Shown here piece after piece: positions 45,301 to 52,417 of a stretch of DNA of 64,000 bases; position 1 is the stretch's first letter; every line of letters begins with the position of its first letter. Position numbers and translations under genes: made by a program. Source of the DNA: Bacteroidota bacterium. Lineage in GTDB: Bacteria > Bacteroidota > Bacteroidia > Bacteroidales > JACABE01. The notes below the pieces were generated by a model. The model saw only the letters and a program-made list of their open reading frames with translations, ran no database searches and was not told the origin of the DNA. The stretch spans positions 84,347 to 148,346 of the forward strand of contig JAPLDQ010000046.1 of assembly GCA_026391675.1 (NCBI GenBank), written 5' to 3'.

Positions 45301-48300
45301 AATAAACCTGATCCGGTATTAAAACCTAAATAAGTTGATGCTTTTGAAGTATCAGCATAAGCATACAAACTATCCGTAACTTCCTGACGATAATTCAGAA
45401 CATTATCTGTTATATTACTATCCAATGGCAGGGTAACTTTAACATTATTTATACCCAGAGAAGTTGGTGTGAAATTATCAAAAATAACACTGTCTTCAAC
45501 ACCGGGAGCTAAAGTGGCTAATGTTTTAACATTTGTGAAAGTATTGGCACCTGTAATATTTAAGGTAACATTAATATTGGTTAATGTATTGGCACCAACA
45601 TTCTTGATTAAAGATTTTACCTGATGAGGTGCACCTGAAACTTTAGGTAATTTACCAAATGTATATAATCCTTTTAATTTTAAATCATAGGGTAAAACGA
45701 TAAATTCATCAGCACCAATACAAGGTGTAGCTGGTCTGAGCTGTCCGTCAATATCATCAGTAACACCTGCTACAGTGCTTCCTTTTTGATATAAATTTAC
45801 GTTATCGGTATGTAAATCAGTGGTACTATAAAAAAGCGGATCGGTTGCAATTGAATGCTGATCTTTACCACTGGCAATTTTCAAAGCAGCCAGAGTAGTA
45901 TAAGCTGCTCCCCAATAAGCATAAACAGTAGGACTATTGGTGTATATATTATTATAGTCTGAAGTGTTTATACTTGTTGCAACAGAAACATAAAAAGCAT
46001 ATCCACCACCGGTATTAATAAAATTATTATTTACATAATTATTTCCTGTACCGTAATAATTATAACAGGCATAAGATGATGTAGTTCCGGCTTTAACATT
46101 TATACTGTTATAATAATAGTTCATATTGTTGGAATAATAGCAATACATAGCATAAACGGTTCCAACACTTCCAGCCTGACTTACAAAATTATTTGCCACT
46201 AAACTTGTACCTGCAGTACTGTTATTATAGTAGAAATACATTATATAATTTGTTGATGTACTATTAATCCTGAAATCATTTTTCAAATAGATTCCATTAT
46301 CATTATAGTAGGCATACATTCCATAAACAACGCCTGAAGTAGTTGCATTCTGAACAATATTGCCTTTTACGGTAATGCTGTTCATATAATATAAATACAG
46401 ACCATAGTAGTAGAAATCTTTAATCACGTTATTTTCAATGATATGTCCGTTTTCTTTGGATGCAGTGCTCACACCATATAAATAAATACTATAATATCCC
46501 CCAATAATCAGGTTATTTCTAATGGTCAGATAATTTTCCAGAGTATTATAGGAATAAATAACTGCAGCTGATGAAGATGTTGCCCCTACCATTGATTTGA
46601 GCACACAATTGGTAATTGTTATGTATTGAGCACCGTTGATAAATTCAATAACCCTTCCTGAGGCTATTTCATTCTTTAAGGTCATTTTACTGAATGTTAT
46701 ATATTGCGAACCATCAAATTTTGCCACAAAATTTCCAAGACTTCCGGCTCCGGCATCCAGAATTACACTGCTGCTATCGTTATTGGCAGCTTTAAATGTA
46801 ACGGTATTGCTTGCAGTAGTCCCGGGAATATTAGTTACAATAAACTGTTCGGTATATGTACCCGGGCTAACATTAATAACAGTTGGTCCGCTTACCCCGC
46901 AATTCTTTAACATTAAAACCGCTTCATTGAAAGTAGCAAAATTTGCACCGGTTCCACCGAGGGTATAATTGCCGCTCATAGGTCCCGAACAAGCCACTAC
47001 TGTCATCGTTAAAGTATCATTTGAATTAAAAACATCAGGTACATTATTGGGCATTTCTGTCCATACTTTTAATGTATTGATACCTAAACTAAAAGTAAAA
47101 TTACCAATTACCACAGAATCCTGAGCAAACTGTGCAAGATTACCGCCATAAGTATATGCAGGTTGTAATACTCCATTTACAGAATATCTGATAGTTGCTG
47201 AAGTTAAAGGTGTTGAACCGATATGTTTAACGGTTACTTTAATATTTTGATTTAAGGTAGAAATGGAAACGAAAGGATTATTTATTTTAAATAAACCGGC
47301 ATCATTGGTAGGGATGATAATTTCATCTGAACCTATGGTTGGTGTATTTGAACGAATTTCTCCATCAATATCATCTGTTACGCCTGGTACAGGATAACCC
47401 ATTCCAACAAGTGAATAATTATTAATATGTAAATTGCTGAAACTGGTAAACTGCGGATCAACATTCATAGAATTCTGATCTTTTCCACTGGCGGTTTGTA
47501 AAGCAGCCAATGAAGTACAGGCAACACCCCAGTATGCCAGATTGGTTCCGTTTGAATAAAAATTATTGTAATTACTTGAATCTATCTGACCGGTAGCTGC
47601 ATACAAAGCATATCCAAGCCCTTTATTTACAAAAATATTATTCTTGAGTTTAATACCGGTAGCACCGGTTGAATAAAAGGTATAATATGTGGAAGTTCCT
47701 CCCAGAACATTAAAAGAATTAAAATTATAACTGATATTTTTTGAATAGTAATTGTAAACACAATAAACAGCAGTTCCGACGGATTGACTTACCCAGTTAT
47801 TGGCCACCAAACTTGTGCCGGTTCCTCCAGTATTATTGTAATACAAATACATACAATAAGCTGTAGAAGAACCATTCACTATAATTTTATTTTTTGAATA
47901 GTTTGCATTATCAGAATAATAAGAATAAAATCCATAAACAACACCTGATGAAGCATGATTGGTTACCGTATTTTTTAATGCACTTATGGTATCCTGATAG
48001 TAAAGATACATTCCATAATAATAGAAATCTTTTACAATATTACCATCAAAAATATTTCCTTTTTCTTTGGATGCAGTTGATATTCCATAAAAATAAACGC
48101 CATAATATCCTCCGCTGATTTCATTATTTCGGATAGTATTATAATTTTCCAATGTAGTGGTTGCATTAACAACACCTTTTATTGTTGAAGATGTTGCTCC
48201 AGCCTGTACCTGTATTTTACAGCCTTCCACCAGATTATAGGAAGCACCATTGATATATTCAACCCCTGTTGCATAGGTTGCTCCGGTATTTTTTATGGTA

Positions 48301-50447
48301 ATATTTCTGACCTTGATGTATTGTGCTCCGTCAAAACGAATGGTAAAATTATCAGTTGCAGAAGTTGAACTGTACTGGAATATTACATCATTCGGATTTC
48401 CTGTAGCAGATTCAAAGGATATGGTATTTGTGGCTGATACATTATTGAAAAGTGGGATAATCAATTGCTGGTTATAGGTTCCGCTTGCAAGTTTAAAAAC
48501 CACAGGACCACTGATTCCGCAATTATTTAAAGCTGTATAAACATCATTTAACGTCGGGAAATTGGATGAAGTGGTTCCAACTGTAAAAGTACCACTCATA
48601 TTTGCACATGCAAACACATTGTAGGTCATTGTATCATTGGTAGGTACCTGATCTGCCACACCATTGGGCAGTTCTGTCCATGCTTTTAATATATGTGGTC
48701 CGATTGATAAATTAACATTACCCAAATTAACAGGTGTACCCACAAAATCCTGCTGTAAACTAATTGTTGATGACCAAGTTGACCAACCCTGATAGAGTCC
48801 GTCAACCATCCAGTTAACTTTTACCTGGGTTAATGGAGTTGAACCAAGGTTTTTTACTCTCACGCTAACCGGCACATTTACATTGGCTGTCATTGGTGAA
48901 GTGGGAGATGCAAAATTAAATACGGTGGCATCTAAGGCAGCACTGCTGGTCTGAAAGTTAATCTTTACATTGGCTCTGTAACCACTGGTATTTGCTGTAG
49001 TTGGTATTGATCCTGTACCATAAAAAGTACTGGCTTTACCTGCAACTGTGGTATAATAGAAAGGAACAGCTCCGGTAGCATTCCCCGGACGATACCATTC
49101 AACAAAAACCATAATGTTTTCGGCTCCGGTAATATTATAACTTCCGGCATTACAATTAAAGGTCTGCCAGCCTGCTGCAGTATTAAGATTCTGCGCTAAA
49201 TTTTCATAAACTTTAGTTGCGCCGTTAAAAGCAGTTACATATCCGGCATAAGTTGTAGGTACAGAAGTAGTTGTGCCCACACCTTTAACATAAATCCTCA
49301 ATGTTGCATTGTTCAGATTATAGCCCTGAACATCAGCTTTATTAAAAGCAAGCGATGCTATTGTTCCACCGGTATTCAATTCAGATTTATCAATTTCACA
49401 GACATAATAACTGTACAAATTTGCGTCTGTTGAACTTGCTATATAAACAGGTGTCGTACTCCCTGTTGTGGTTCCTGTTCCCACCGTAATCGTAGATGCA
49501 CCTTTTCTGACATAAAATGTTTTATATCCCGTGGTGGGTAAATTGGTACTGTTATTGTAAATATCATTTGATACTATTCTGTAATTTACCGTATTATTAT
49601 AGGCAACTGATGGTATATCAGCACTGTATGTACTGTCGCTGATATTAGTCATGGTTATGGAATTGTCAGCACCTCCATTAATATTATAAATTAACTGAAC
49701 ATTTCCAATACCTGAAGAGTCTCTCGTATAAACCTGAACGGTAAAAGGTCCTGTATAATATAAACTGTCAGTTAGTATTGGGTTCTTGAAAGATAAAGTT
49801 GGAGGATATAGTTCATTATTGGATGCAATTACATTAATATCATCCAGTAACCAGCCATATCTGCCGGTACTTCCCGGTGCTCCGCTTCCATAATATTTAA
49901 AACGTATTTTTACATTCGCCTGATTTCCGGCTATAGCAGAAATATCAAACAATTCATTTTTCCACCATAAATTGGTTGGTTTGGTAGCTGTATCGCCAGC
50001 CAGCCAATCTGTATAAGCACTTTCTGAAAATTTATAAAACCCACCACTCTGAATTAATGTTCCGGTTCCACGATACTCATTCTGGGTCAAACCCACCCAG
50101 GTTGTACCGCCATCAATGGAAACATCCAGAGAACCACCATCATTGAATAATAATTTACATATCTGGGCAAACTTAAGCATAACCTTAGATTTACCTGAAG
50201 TACTAAAGGAATTCGTTGTTAAATAAACAGTAGTTCCTGTTTGTATCTTATTTGAATCGGCATATGATCCGGAATTCTTCAGGGTTGAAGTCAGTGCCCA
50301 CTGAATACCGCCCACAGGATCGGTCGAACTTGTAACACTATCTACAAAAGAAGGTGCTTCAAAGTTTTCGTGAAACGCCACAATAGTCTGAGCTGGCAGG
50401 TAAACTGAAAAGAATACTGCTACCAGCATTAAGATTAATTTTCTCAT
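36387..50447 (-). CDS. Giant T9SS-secreted multidomain beta-helix/CARDB protein (4686 residues)
   Basis: Paralog of the gene at 23158-36048 along its whole length, nearly identical in the signal peptide and first 200 residues. Same order: MAM/anchor-J-like, Ig-like, GTGT module, CARDB, beta-helix 1 (from about 614), CARDB, beta-helix 2 (from about 1150), CARDB, beta-sandwich, Ig_7-like domains with inserts (one discoidin-like, about 2416-2519), then an extra stretch of about 390 residues absent from the paralog, holding a further CARDB-like domain and an Ig_7-like domain with a GTGN...YPTPYG module (about 2722-2896), beta-helix 3 (from about 3036), beta-helix 4 (from about 3568), MAM-like (4112-4292), two CARDB, PKD-like and a type A T9SS sorting domain (4602-4686, ending KKMVVNK). 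Role as for its paralog: exported surface or matrix protein, by inference. Own terminator and conserved leader. Confidence 0.9.
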   Translation of the reverse strand: MRKLILMLVAVFFSVYLPAQTIVAFHENFEAPSFVDSVTSSTDPVGGIQWALTSTLKNSGSYADSNKIQTGTTVYLTTNSFSTSGKSKVMLKFAQICKLLFNDGGSLDVSIDGGTTWVGLTQNEYRGTGTLIQSGGFYKFSESAYTDWLAGDTATKPTNLWWKNELFDISAIAGNQANVKIRFKYYGSGAPGSTGRYGWLLDDINVIASNNELYPPTLSFKNPILTDSLYYTGPFTVQVYTRDSSGIGNVQLIYNINGGADNSITMTNISDSTYSADIPSVAYNNTVNYRIVSNDIYNNSTNLPTTGYKTFYVRKGASTITVGTGTTTGSTTPVYIASSTDANLYSYYVCEIDKSELNTGGTIASLAFNKADVQGYNLNNATLRIYVKGVGTTTSVPTTYAGYVTAFNGATKVYENLAQNLNTAAGWQTFNCNAGSYNITGAENIMVFVEWYRPGNATGAVPFYYTTVAGKASTFYGTGSIPTTANTSGYRANVKINFQTSSAALDATVFNFASPTSPMTANVNVPVSVRVKNLGSTPLTQVKVNWMVDGLYQGWSTWSSTISLQQDFVGTPVNLGNVNLSIGPHILKAWTELPNGVADQVPTNDTMTYNVFACANMSGTFTVGTTSSNFPTLNDVYTALNNCGISGPVVFKLASGTYNQQLIIPLFNNVSATNTISFESATGNPNDVIFQYSSTSATDNFTIRFDGAQYIKVRNITIKNTGATYATGVEYINGASYNLVEGCKIQVQAGATSSTIKGVVNATTTLENYNTIRNNEISGGYYGVYFYGISTASKEKGNIFDGNIVKDFYYYGMYLYYQDTISALKNTVTNHASSGVVYGFYSYYSDNANYSKNKIIVNGSSTAYCMYLYYNNTGGTGTSLVANNWVSQSVGTAVYCVYNYYSKNISYNFNSFNVLGGTSTYYTFYSTGATGIKLKNNIFVNKGLGYALYAATGQIDSSNYNNFYSNGTNLAYWGVACTSLAALQTASGKDQNSMNVDPQFTSFSNLHINNYSLVGMGYPVPGVTDDIDGEIRSNTPTIGSDEIIIPTNDAGLFKINNPFVSISTLNQNIKVTVKHIGSTPLTSATIRYSVNGVLQPAYTYGGNLAQFAQDSVVIGNFTFSLGINTLKVWTEMPNNVPDVFNSNDTLTMTVVACSGPMSGNYTLGGTGANFATFNEAVLMLKNCGVSGPTVINVSPGTYTEQFIVTNIPGTTASNTVTFKAANNDSSSVILDAGAGSLGNFVAKFDGSQYITFSKMTLKNEIASGRVIEFINGAQYITITNCVLKSMVGATSSSAAVIYSYNTLENYLTIRNNLIIGGYYSIYLYGVSTASKENGHIIENNVIKDFYYYGLYLYYMNSITVKGNIVQNATTSGVVYGMYAYYNDNGIYLKNDFRINSTSTNYIMYFYYNNSTAGTSLVANNFVSQAGSVGTVYAMYCYYSNNMNYYYNSINVKAGTTSSYACYNYYGTGNNYVNNNFINTGGGYAFYVSVATSINTSDYNNIYTNSPTVYAYWGAAYTTLAALKIASGKDQHSIATDPLFYSTTDLHTDNVNLYQKGSTVAGVTDDIDGQLRPATPCIGADEFIVLPYDLKLKGLYTFGKLPKVSGAPHQVKSLIKNVGANTLTNINVTLNITGANTFTNVKTLATLAPGVEDSVIFDNFTPTSLGINNVKVTLPLDSNITDNVLNYRQEVTDSLYAYADTSKASTYLGFNTGSGLFLAKYFVNGSRLISGVSAYITNSNTIGQTLRAVVLNQYGAIVDSSANKIITASDTNTWVTFNMLNPSSSLTVNSNVYVGFAQTVGSSGYYPLGCQAEQYTRRAVFYYTTNLNGGSLTETNQFGRFMIMANLRLPAAKDATVQQIVAPSSSCGLSNETVKINILNAGMDTIFGPLNTLTASYALKSSTNTLYNIVTQQVTDTILPTLTKLFSFSTPISIPPTATNDSSYTLVSWVKLTNDAYPQNDTTSKIVVSRFTPTSPVVNSPITIGYGSNVVLNAIATDTVNWYSKVTDTVPVATGPSYTTPIYPGDTTIYAATGHPSLVTYYVGEIAPLSTAGTGGGIGTYLNFTALTNCTLKSVDMFPYGTGAGTVTIQLQTSAGVAITSATINCTGTTSPLSPAQTALLNFPLTAGTSYRLSATAWTGGVTNLYRDLTGNYPYTIPGVLSITSPSLTPYYYFWYHWAVVTGSGSGGCYSPKVPVVIHIVNGSDPAVSDIITPNSGCNLTNQTVKLKIKNKGNIAVIGSQNLLSATYGLKVGNTIINTVTQLVTDTIKAFDSVYFTFTTPINLPANNLVDSSYKLVAWTNFAADINHLNDTLSKTVISRHIPQPPFVTTPVNINFGTSTSLTAVSTDSVRWYANLADTVAFYTGATYTTPVLTDTTTYWVSAVNPATLSSGSSGNVGLLAVSSHSGGGTTTYGPQLYNDGYIPAYPATGGGTWGWTTSGGWIEYTWTTAQTFNKVVFYKDNRPMYTCTFQYWNGSAYVDFYTYNNTAIQDSVTFPAVTATKLRFYNIGGSSNPNFNEIQVFAPSVSGSNSSCASAKIPVKVNVAPGSDATVKSIINPSSGCGLSNQIVQIKIKNNGNLTILGSSNLLTAYYGLKLNNNLINVVNQTVPNTINAGDSILFSFTTPLTLATTLIDSNYTLVSWVNLWNDLNIHNDTCIKAVTSKYTPPAPTATNVSINFANTASLTATSPSPLKWYKTIASDSVIGQGSPFITPILYTTDTFYVAANTSFQNTGIIGTGNVVNTTTGYPTPYGQYYNGSKEQYLITKAELNAVGIQAGPINSIAFDVVSPPGTSLINYTVSIGHTSLTAMSTSFVTGLTQVYSNSSLMPTGGSWNTYNFTTPFQWNGVDNIVIENCFDNYPNGYTTCGVVNQTATSFVSCINYHSDGGGVCAYGTGTTYSQRPNIKIQGNTPGCGSPKTPVIVTVGNLPALDIAISNITQPLGTIATGTPLPVKAKLYNYGTTTVTSATVKWSVNGVSQPNVPLTGLNLTTGQSMIVSLGNYSFAGGPSTIKAWSSAPNAQTDMYPANDTASAVVLGCMAGTFTIGTSGTFPTFTSALNTINAVGLCGNVIFDVLPGTYNEALTINNIPTAGPNATVTFRSQNGINTSVILTTNASAAAIVKLNGASYIRFEKMTLLATANVVAAVEVSGGSTYNIFNGNIISQPNNTSSTNRAINSTSSASDNYNQFLNNTISGGYYGIYWYGASTAKKIGNIFSNNTINNFYYYGFYMYYNDSITVTKNYMTNSPSSGVVYCLYSNYVDKSIFTKNKLNVTGSSTAYCMYMYYNNSASGSSLVANNFVSQSNGTAVYGLYSYYSNNMNYYNNSINITAGSSTYYACYMYYGTGNNVVNNIFSNTGTGYAYYVSVATSINRSNYNNFYTNGGSLAYWGGTTCPNLATLKTASAKDTNSLSVLPPFFSVSDLHLVSFDLDGKGTPLALVPDDIDDSIRNATTPDIGADEFVLPNNDAGAVALILPTNPTTTGIQPVKVSIKDFGVLNLTSVSIQWSVNGVAQPSYGWSNNITSGSLDSVVIGNYNFAAGASNFKVWTSLPNGVADQLNINDTLYATIVACSGPLSGTYTIGSGTGTNFQTISNAVQSLSYCGISAPVTFNIQPGTYNEQLLIPVIPGASAINTVTFKSQNNDSSTVIINFGPTSATANYVVKLSGANYVKFKYLTLNNNQTGLGRVVEFANGASNNEFSNNVIQTPFSTTSTSSTIYSYNTIDERNIIANNVISGGYYGIYLYGVSTASKERSNIIKNNLIKDFYYYGLYLYYQDSISVIGNTVRNSAASGVVYGMYSYYSDNFNYVKNKLLFDNSSTTYAMYLYYNNSSGGNGLVANNFITQTASATVYGVYHYYTNNDKFYNNSINTLGGSTYYSIYMYYGTSNVLRNNTIVNYGGGYAIYSSVSTSISSSNYNNLYTTGGTLGYWGAACANLAAWKTTSGMDANSISLDPVYTSPTDLHLYLPMLNNIGTPVAEVTDDIDGQTRNATTPDIGADEYSPLQFDLTTKAIISPSIPYSQTGSNIQIKCLIKNYGADSVANFNVAYKAGNAAAVVQNHPAFLLSNAADTITFTTQMPVTAGPIEIKVYTDLANDGNHSNDTLKMNYFGEYLKSVPYSENFDNTNNEWFSVEANTLWEKGIPTSSVINTAHSAPNVWKTKLNANYTNNNTSVLYTPIFDNTVFRADTLKFWHWVDAELNKDGGHIEYSDDGGATWTVLGHTTPADTNATNWYNSTTANMWTGNGTGWQLSKYRVYNLPTIGNTIQFKFVFTSDATNTNNGWAIDDFELTLVPIAKDGGVTSIISPTSTSLVGDLVPVTVIIKNFGTDTLTNIPVRYQVGTGAIVTGTYPGPLVPGASANYTFTQSYQVANVNYTLCAYTEIFGDIYTQNDKTCKNVTVNPAQKDVGVTQLVQPSGYVSQNSNVTVKVQIKNYGTLTQTSIPVYYQRGNQTPVGETWTGNLVAGDTAYYTFTQQMSIPIGTSVSFMSWTKLPNDAYPFNDTISKSIPICNVALAGTITGPISVVPGSTQTYSVPVISNATSYNWVLTPSSAGTITGTGTTISILFSSTPGTASLSVNGVSAACSGSASTLNNIAIGVGVEEYDANSLWMGQNMPNPTYGITKIEYNLPTAGDIRFVVMNLFGQKVYETENYASAGKHLINMNVKDLAAGVYYYSIEFKDKRLVKKMVVNK

Positions 50448-50568
50448 GATGTAATGGTTTGTTTTATAATTATTTATGTTTAGTTATTAATTAATTTAAG
50501 TTAAAATAATTTAATTTGGTATTACAATATATAATTACTCTATTGCAATATTAGAATTTATTATTTAT

Positions 50569-50596
50569 TATAGACGCAAAAAACTAAAAAAGGTTG
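50569..50596 (-). promoter_or_regulatory. Conserved upstream element of the giant cargo gene (copy 2)
   Basis: Identical in all 28 bases to 36171-36198 and 121 bases upstream of the start codon. The 40 bases next to the start codon (50448-50487) are also shared, but the middle of the leader is not. Confidence 0.5.
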
Positions 50597-50740
50597 GAAT
50601 TTTTTAGTTTATTTAACATTTTATTAAAAAAAATAAAGATTAACACACAAATATACAAATAAATATCAGTTGATTATAGCCTACTAAATAAATTATATTT
50701 TTTTAACATTTTTTAGATTTCAATTAAAAAATAATTAAAT

Positions 50741-50774
50741 AAAAAGGCTGTTTCTGATCAGAAACAGCCTTTTT
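50741..50774 (-). terminator. Palindromic intrinsic terminator after the short cargo paralog
   Basis: AAAAAGGCTGTTTCTGA and its exact complement form a 34-bp perfect palindrome with terminal A and T runs, 22 bases beyond the end of the sorting-domain frame. It would end transcription on either strand. Confidence 0.85.
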
Positions 50775-50796
50775 ATAAAATAGGAGTTGATCTTTT

Positions 50797-51042
50797 TTAT
50801 TTATTTATCACCATTTTCTTAATAAGTCGTTTTCCTTTAAATTCCAGGGTATAATAATAAATCCCTGGTGAAAAATCATATAAATCCAAATTAAGCATAT
50901 GTCTTCCGGCATCCGGTTTTTGGTTGAAGGAATACAGCGTTTGACCGTATAAATTCATGATATAAAATTTAACTTCACCTGAAGATGGCAGCATATATTC
51001 AATACTTGTTTGCCCTGTTGTTGGGTTGTGATACGTAAGCAA
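50797..51042 (-). pseudogene. Out-of-frame T9SS sorting domain of the short cargo paralog
   Basis: This frame encodes NPTTGQTSIEYMLPSSGEVK..., GQTLYSFNQKPDAGRHM and the end KGKRLIKKMVINK, a complete type A T9SS C-terminal sorting domain. It continues the gene at 50999-52048 but in a different frame and overlaps its 3' end. It has no ATG in the expected position (a TTG opens the longest frame) and would not be exported alone. Read together, the pair is a frameshifted gene in which about 50 residues (end of PKD-like domain and linker, as seen in the paralogs) are also missing. The following terminator is intact. Confidence 0.75.
50888..51029. repeat. 142-bp identical tract in sorting-domain region (copy 1)
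   Basis: Base-for-base identical to 52276-52417 by reading both, while flanking sequence differs. The tract ends at the shared frameshift junction. Confidence 0.8.
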
Positions 51043-52048
51043 TTCCAGGATTTGAACTAAATGTAATAGTCACTGTAGTTCCTGTACCTGAAATAGTTCC
51101 GGCTGCAGCCGGATTTATTACCCAATTGTAGGAAATTGCATTTGTTATAGCCGGAACACTATATTGAGAAGTATAGCCGCATGGAGGGTAAGCGGGGCCA
51201 TTGATATTCCCTGCTGCATTTACATTACAGATAACCACAGATTTACAAATTGAATCGTTATAAATATATGCATCATTTGCTAATCGGGTATAAGAACACA
51301 TTGTAAAATGATCTCCAACAGGTACATTCATTAAATTTGTAAATGTATAAATAACAGTATCACCCGGAGCCAACATTCCAGTCCATATTTCATCATTTGG
51401 GGGCATAAGACCCCTTTGATAAGAAACAGGAATAACAGTTTGGGTAAGTAAGCCATAGTTTTTAATCATCACTTTTACAGTTACTTGTGCATTAACACTA
51501 GTACTATAACCGGGTAGTATTATTTTAGAAACGCCAACATCTTTTTGAGCAGGTCCAACAGTTACCAATTTCACAATGGTATCGTTCAGCATATTTGTAT
51601 CACCTGCTAATGATGTAAACGCTCGTATAGTAAAATTTTGAGTCCCTACCATGAAAGTTTGTGGGAAACTTATATATGCTGAAGAATCAGGTTTCAGGTT
51701 TCCTGTAAAAGCAGTTGAAGCGATAACTCCATTCCCTAATTGATAATTTACGGGTATATTGATTAATGTATCTGCTCCGAAGTTTTTAATGCGGACTGTA
51801 ACAGTTATAATATCTCCTGTTGCAATATTGACATAGGGCGATAAAATCATAATTACACCTGCATCAATTATGGAAAGATTCTTTGGTGTTGGATTATTTT
51901 CGGTATTATTTAAATTCGGCAGTTTATTTTCTGTTCCACTATTTATTACTTCAATTGCTTGACTTTTCAGCTCAGTATGAATTTTTGATTGAGCAAAAGA
52001 CACTATACTTATGCACATTAGCATAGATATTACTAAGATTGTTTTCAT
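50999..52048 (-). CDS. Short CARDB/PKD-type cargo paralog, sorting domain out of frame
   Basis: About 349 residues from the ATG at 52048 (MKTILVISMLMCISIVSFAQ, a signal peptide); an upstream ATG at 52084 would bury the signal and is not preferred. Two CARDB-like domains follow (VIMILSPYVNIATGDIITVTV from about 60; VGVSKIILPGYSTSVNAQVTV from about 175), then a PKD-like domain (NGPAYPPCGYTSQYSVPAITNAISYNWVI). This is the architecture of the C-terminal 10% of the giant proteins, so the gene is a mini-paralog. It ends in QPNNRANKY instead of running on into the sorting domain, which lies in another frame just downstream. As it stands the product would reach the periplasm but lack the T9SS signal. 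Confidence 0.8.
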   Translation of the reverse strand: MKTILVISMLMCISIVSFAQSKIHTELKSQAIEVINSGTENKLPNLNNTENNPTPKNLSIIDAGVIMILSPYVNIATGDIITVTVRIKNFGADTLINIPVNYQLGNGVIASTAFTGNLKPDSSAYISFPQTFMVGTQNFTIRAFTSLAGDTNMLNDTIVKLVTVGPAQKDVGVSKIILPGYSTSVNAQVTVKVMIKNYGLLTQTVIPVSYQRGLMPPNDEIWTGMLAPGDTVIYTFTNLMNVPVGDHFTMCSYTRLANDAYIYNDSICKSVVICNVNAAGNINGPAYPPCGYTSQYSVPAITNAISYNWVINPAAAGTISGTGTTVTITFSSNPGIAYVSQPNNRANKY

Positions 52049-52131
52049 AAGTTGTTTGACATTTTCAATGTAAAAGTAATACATTTAAATTCAATTATTT
52101 TAATATAAAAATCTAAAATTGTATACTTAAA

Positions 52132-52162
52132 AAAGGCTTGCAAATTAATAATGCAAGCCTTT
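52132..52162 (-). terminator. Intrinsic terminator after the third giant cargo gene
   Basis: AAAGGCTTGCA (52132-52142) and TGCAAGCCTTT (52152-52162) form a perfect 11-bp stem with a 9-base loop, followed on the minus strand by T. It is 23 bases after the end of the out-of-frame sorting domain, showing that this domain belongs to the transcript. Confidence 0.85.
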
Positions 52163-52275
52163 ACATAAAGAACATTAAAATTAATTACTTATTTACAACC
52201 ATTTTCTTTACCAGACGTTTTCCTTTAAATTCCAGAGTATAATAATAAATACCGGCTGAAAAATCATGTAAATCT

Positions 52276-52417
52276 AAATTAAGCATATGTCTTCCGGCAT
52301 CCGGTTTTTGGTTGAAGGAATACAGCGTTTGACCGTATAAATTCATGATATAAAATTTAACTTCACCTGAAGATGGCAGCATATATTCAATACTTGTTTG
52401 CCCTGTTGTTGGGTTGT
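52276..52417. repeat. 142-bp identical tract in sorting-domain region (copy 2)
   Basis: Partner of 50888-51029. The identity stops where the 19-bp duplication continues, suggesting recent gene conversion or recombination between the two 3' ends. Confidence 0.8.
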
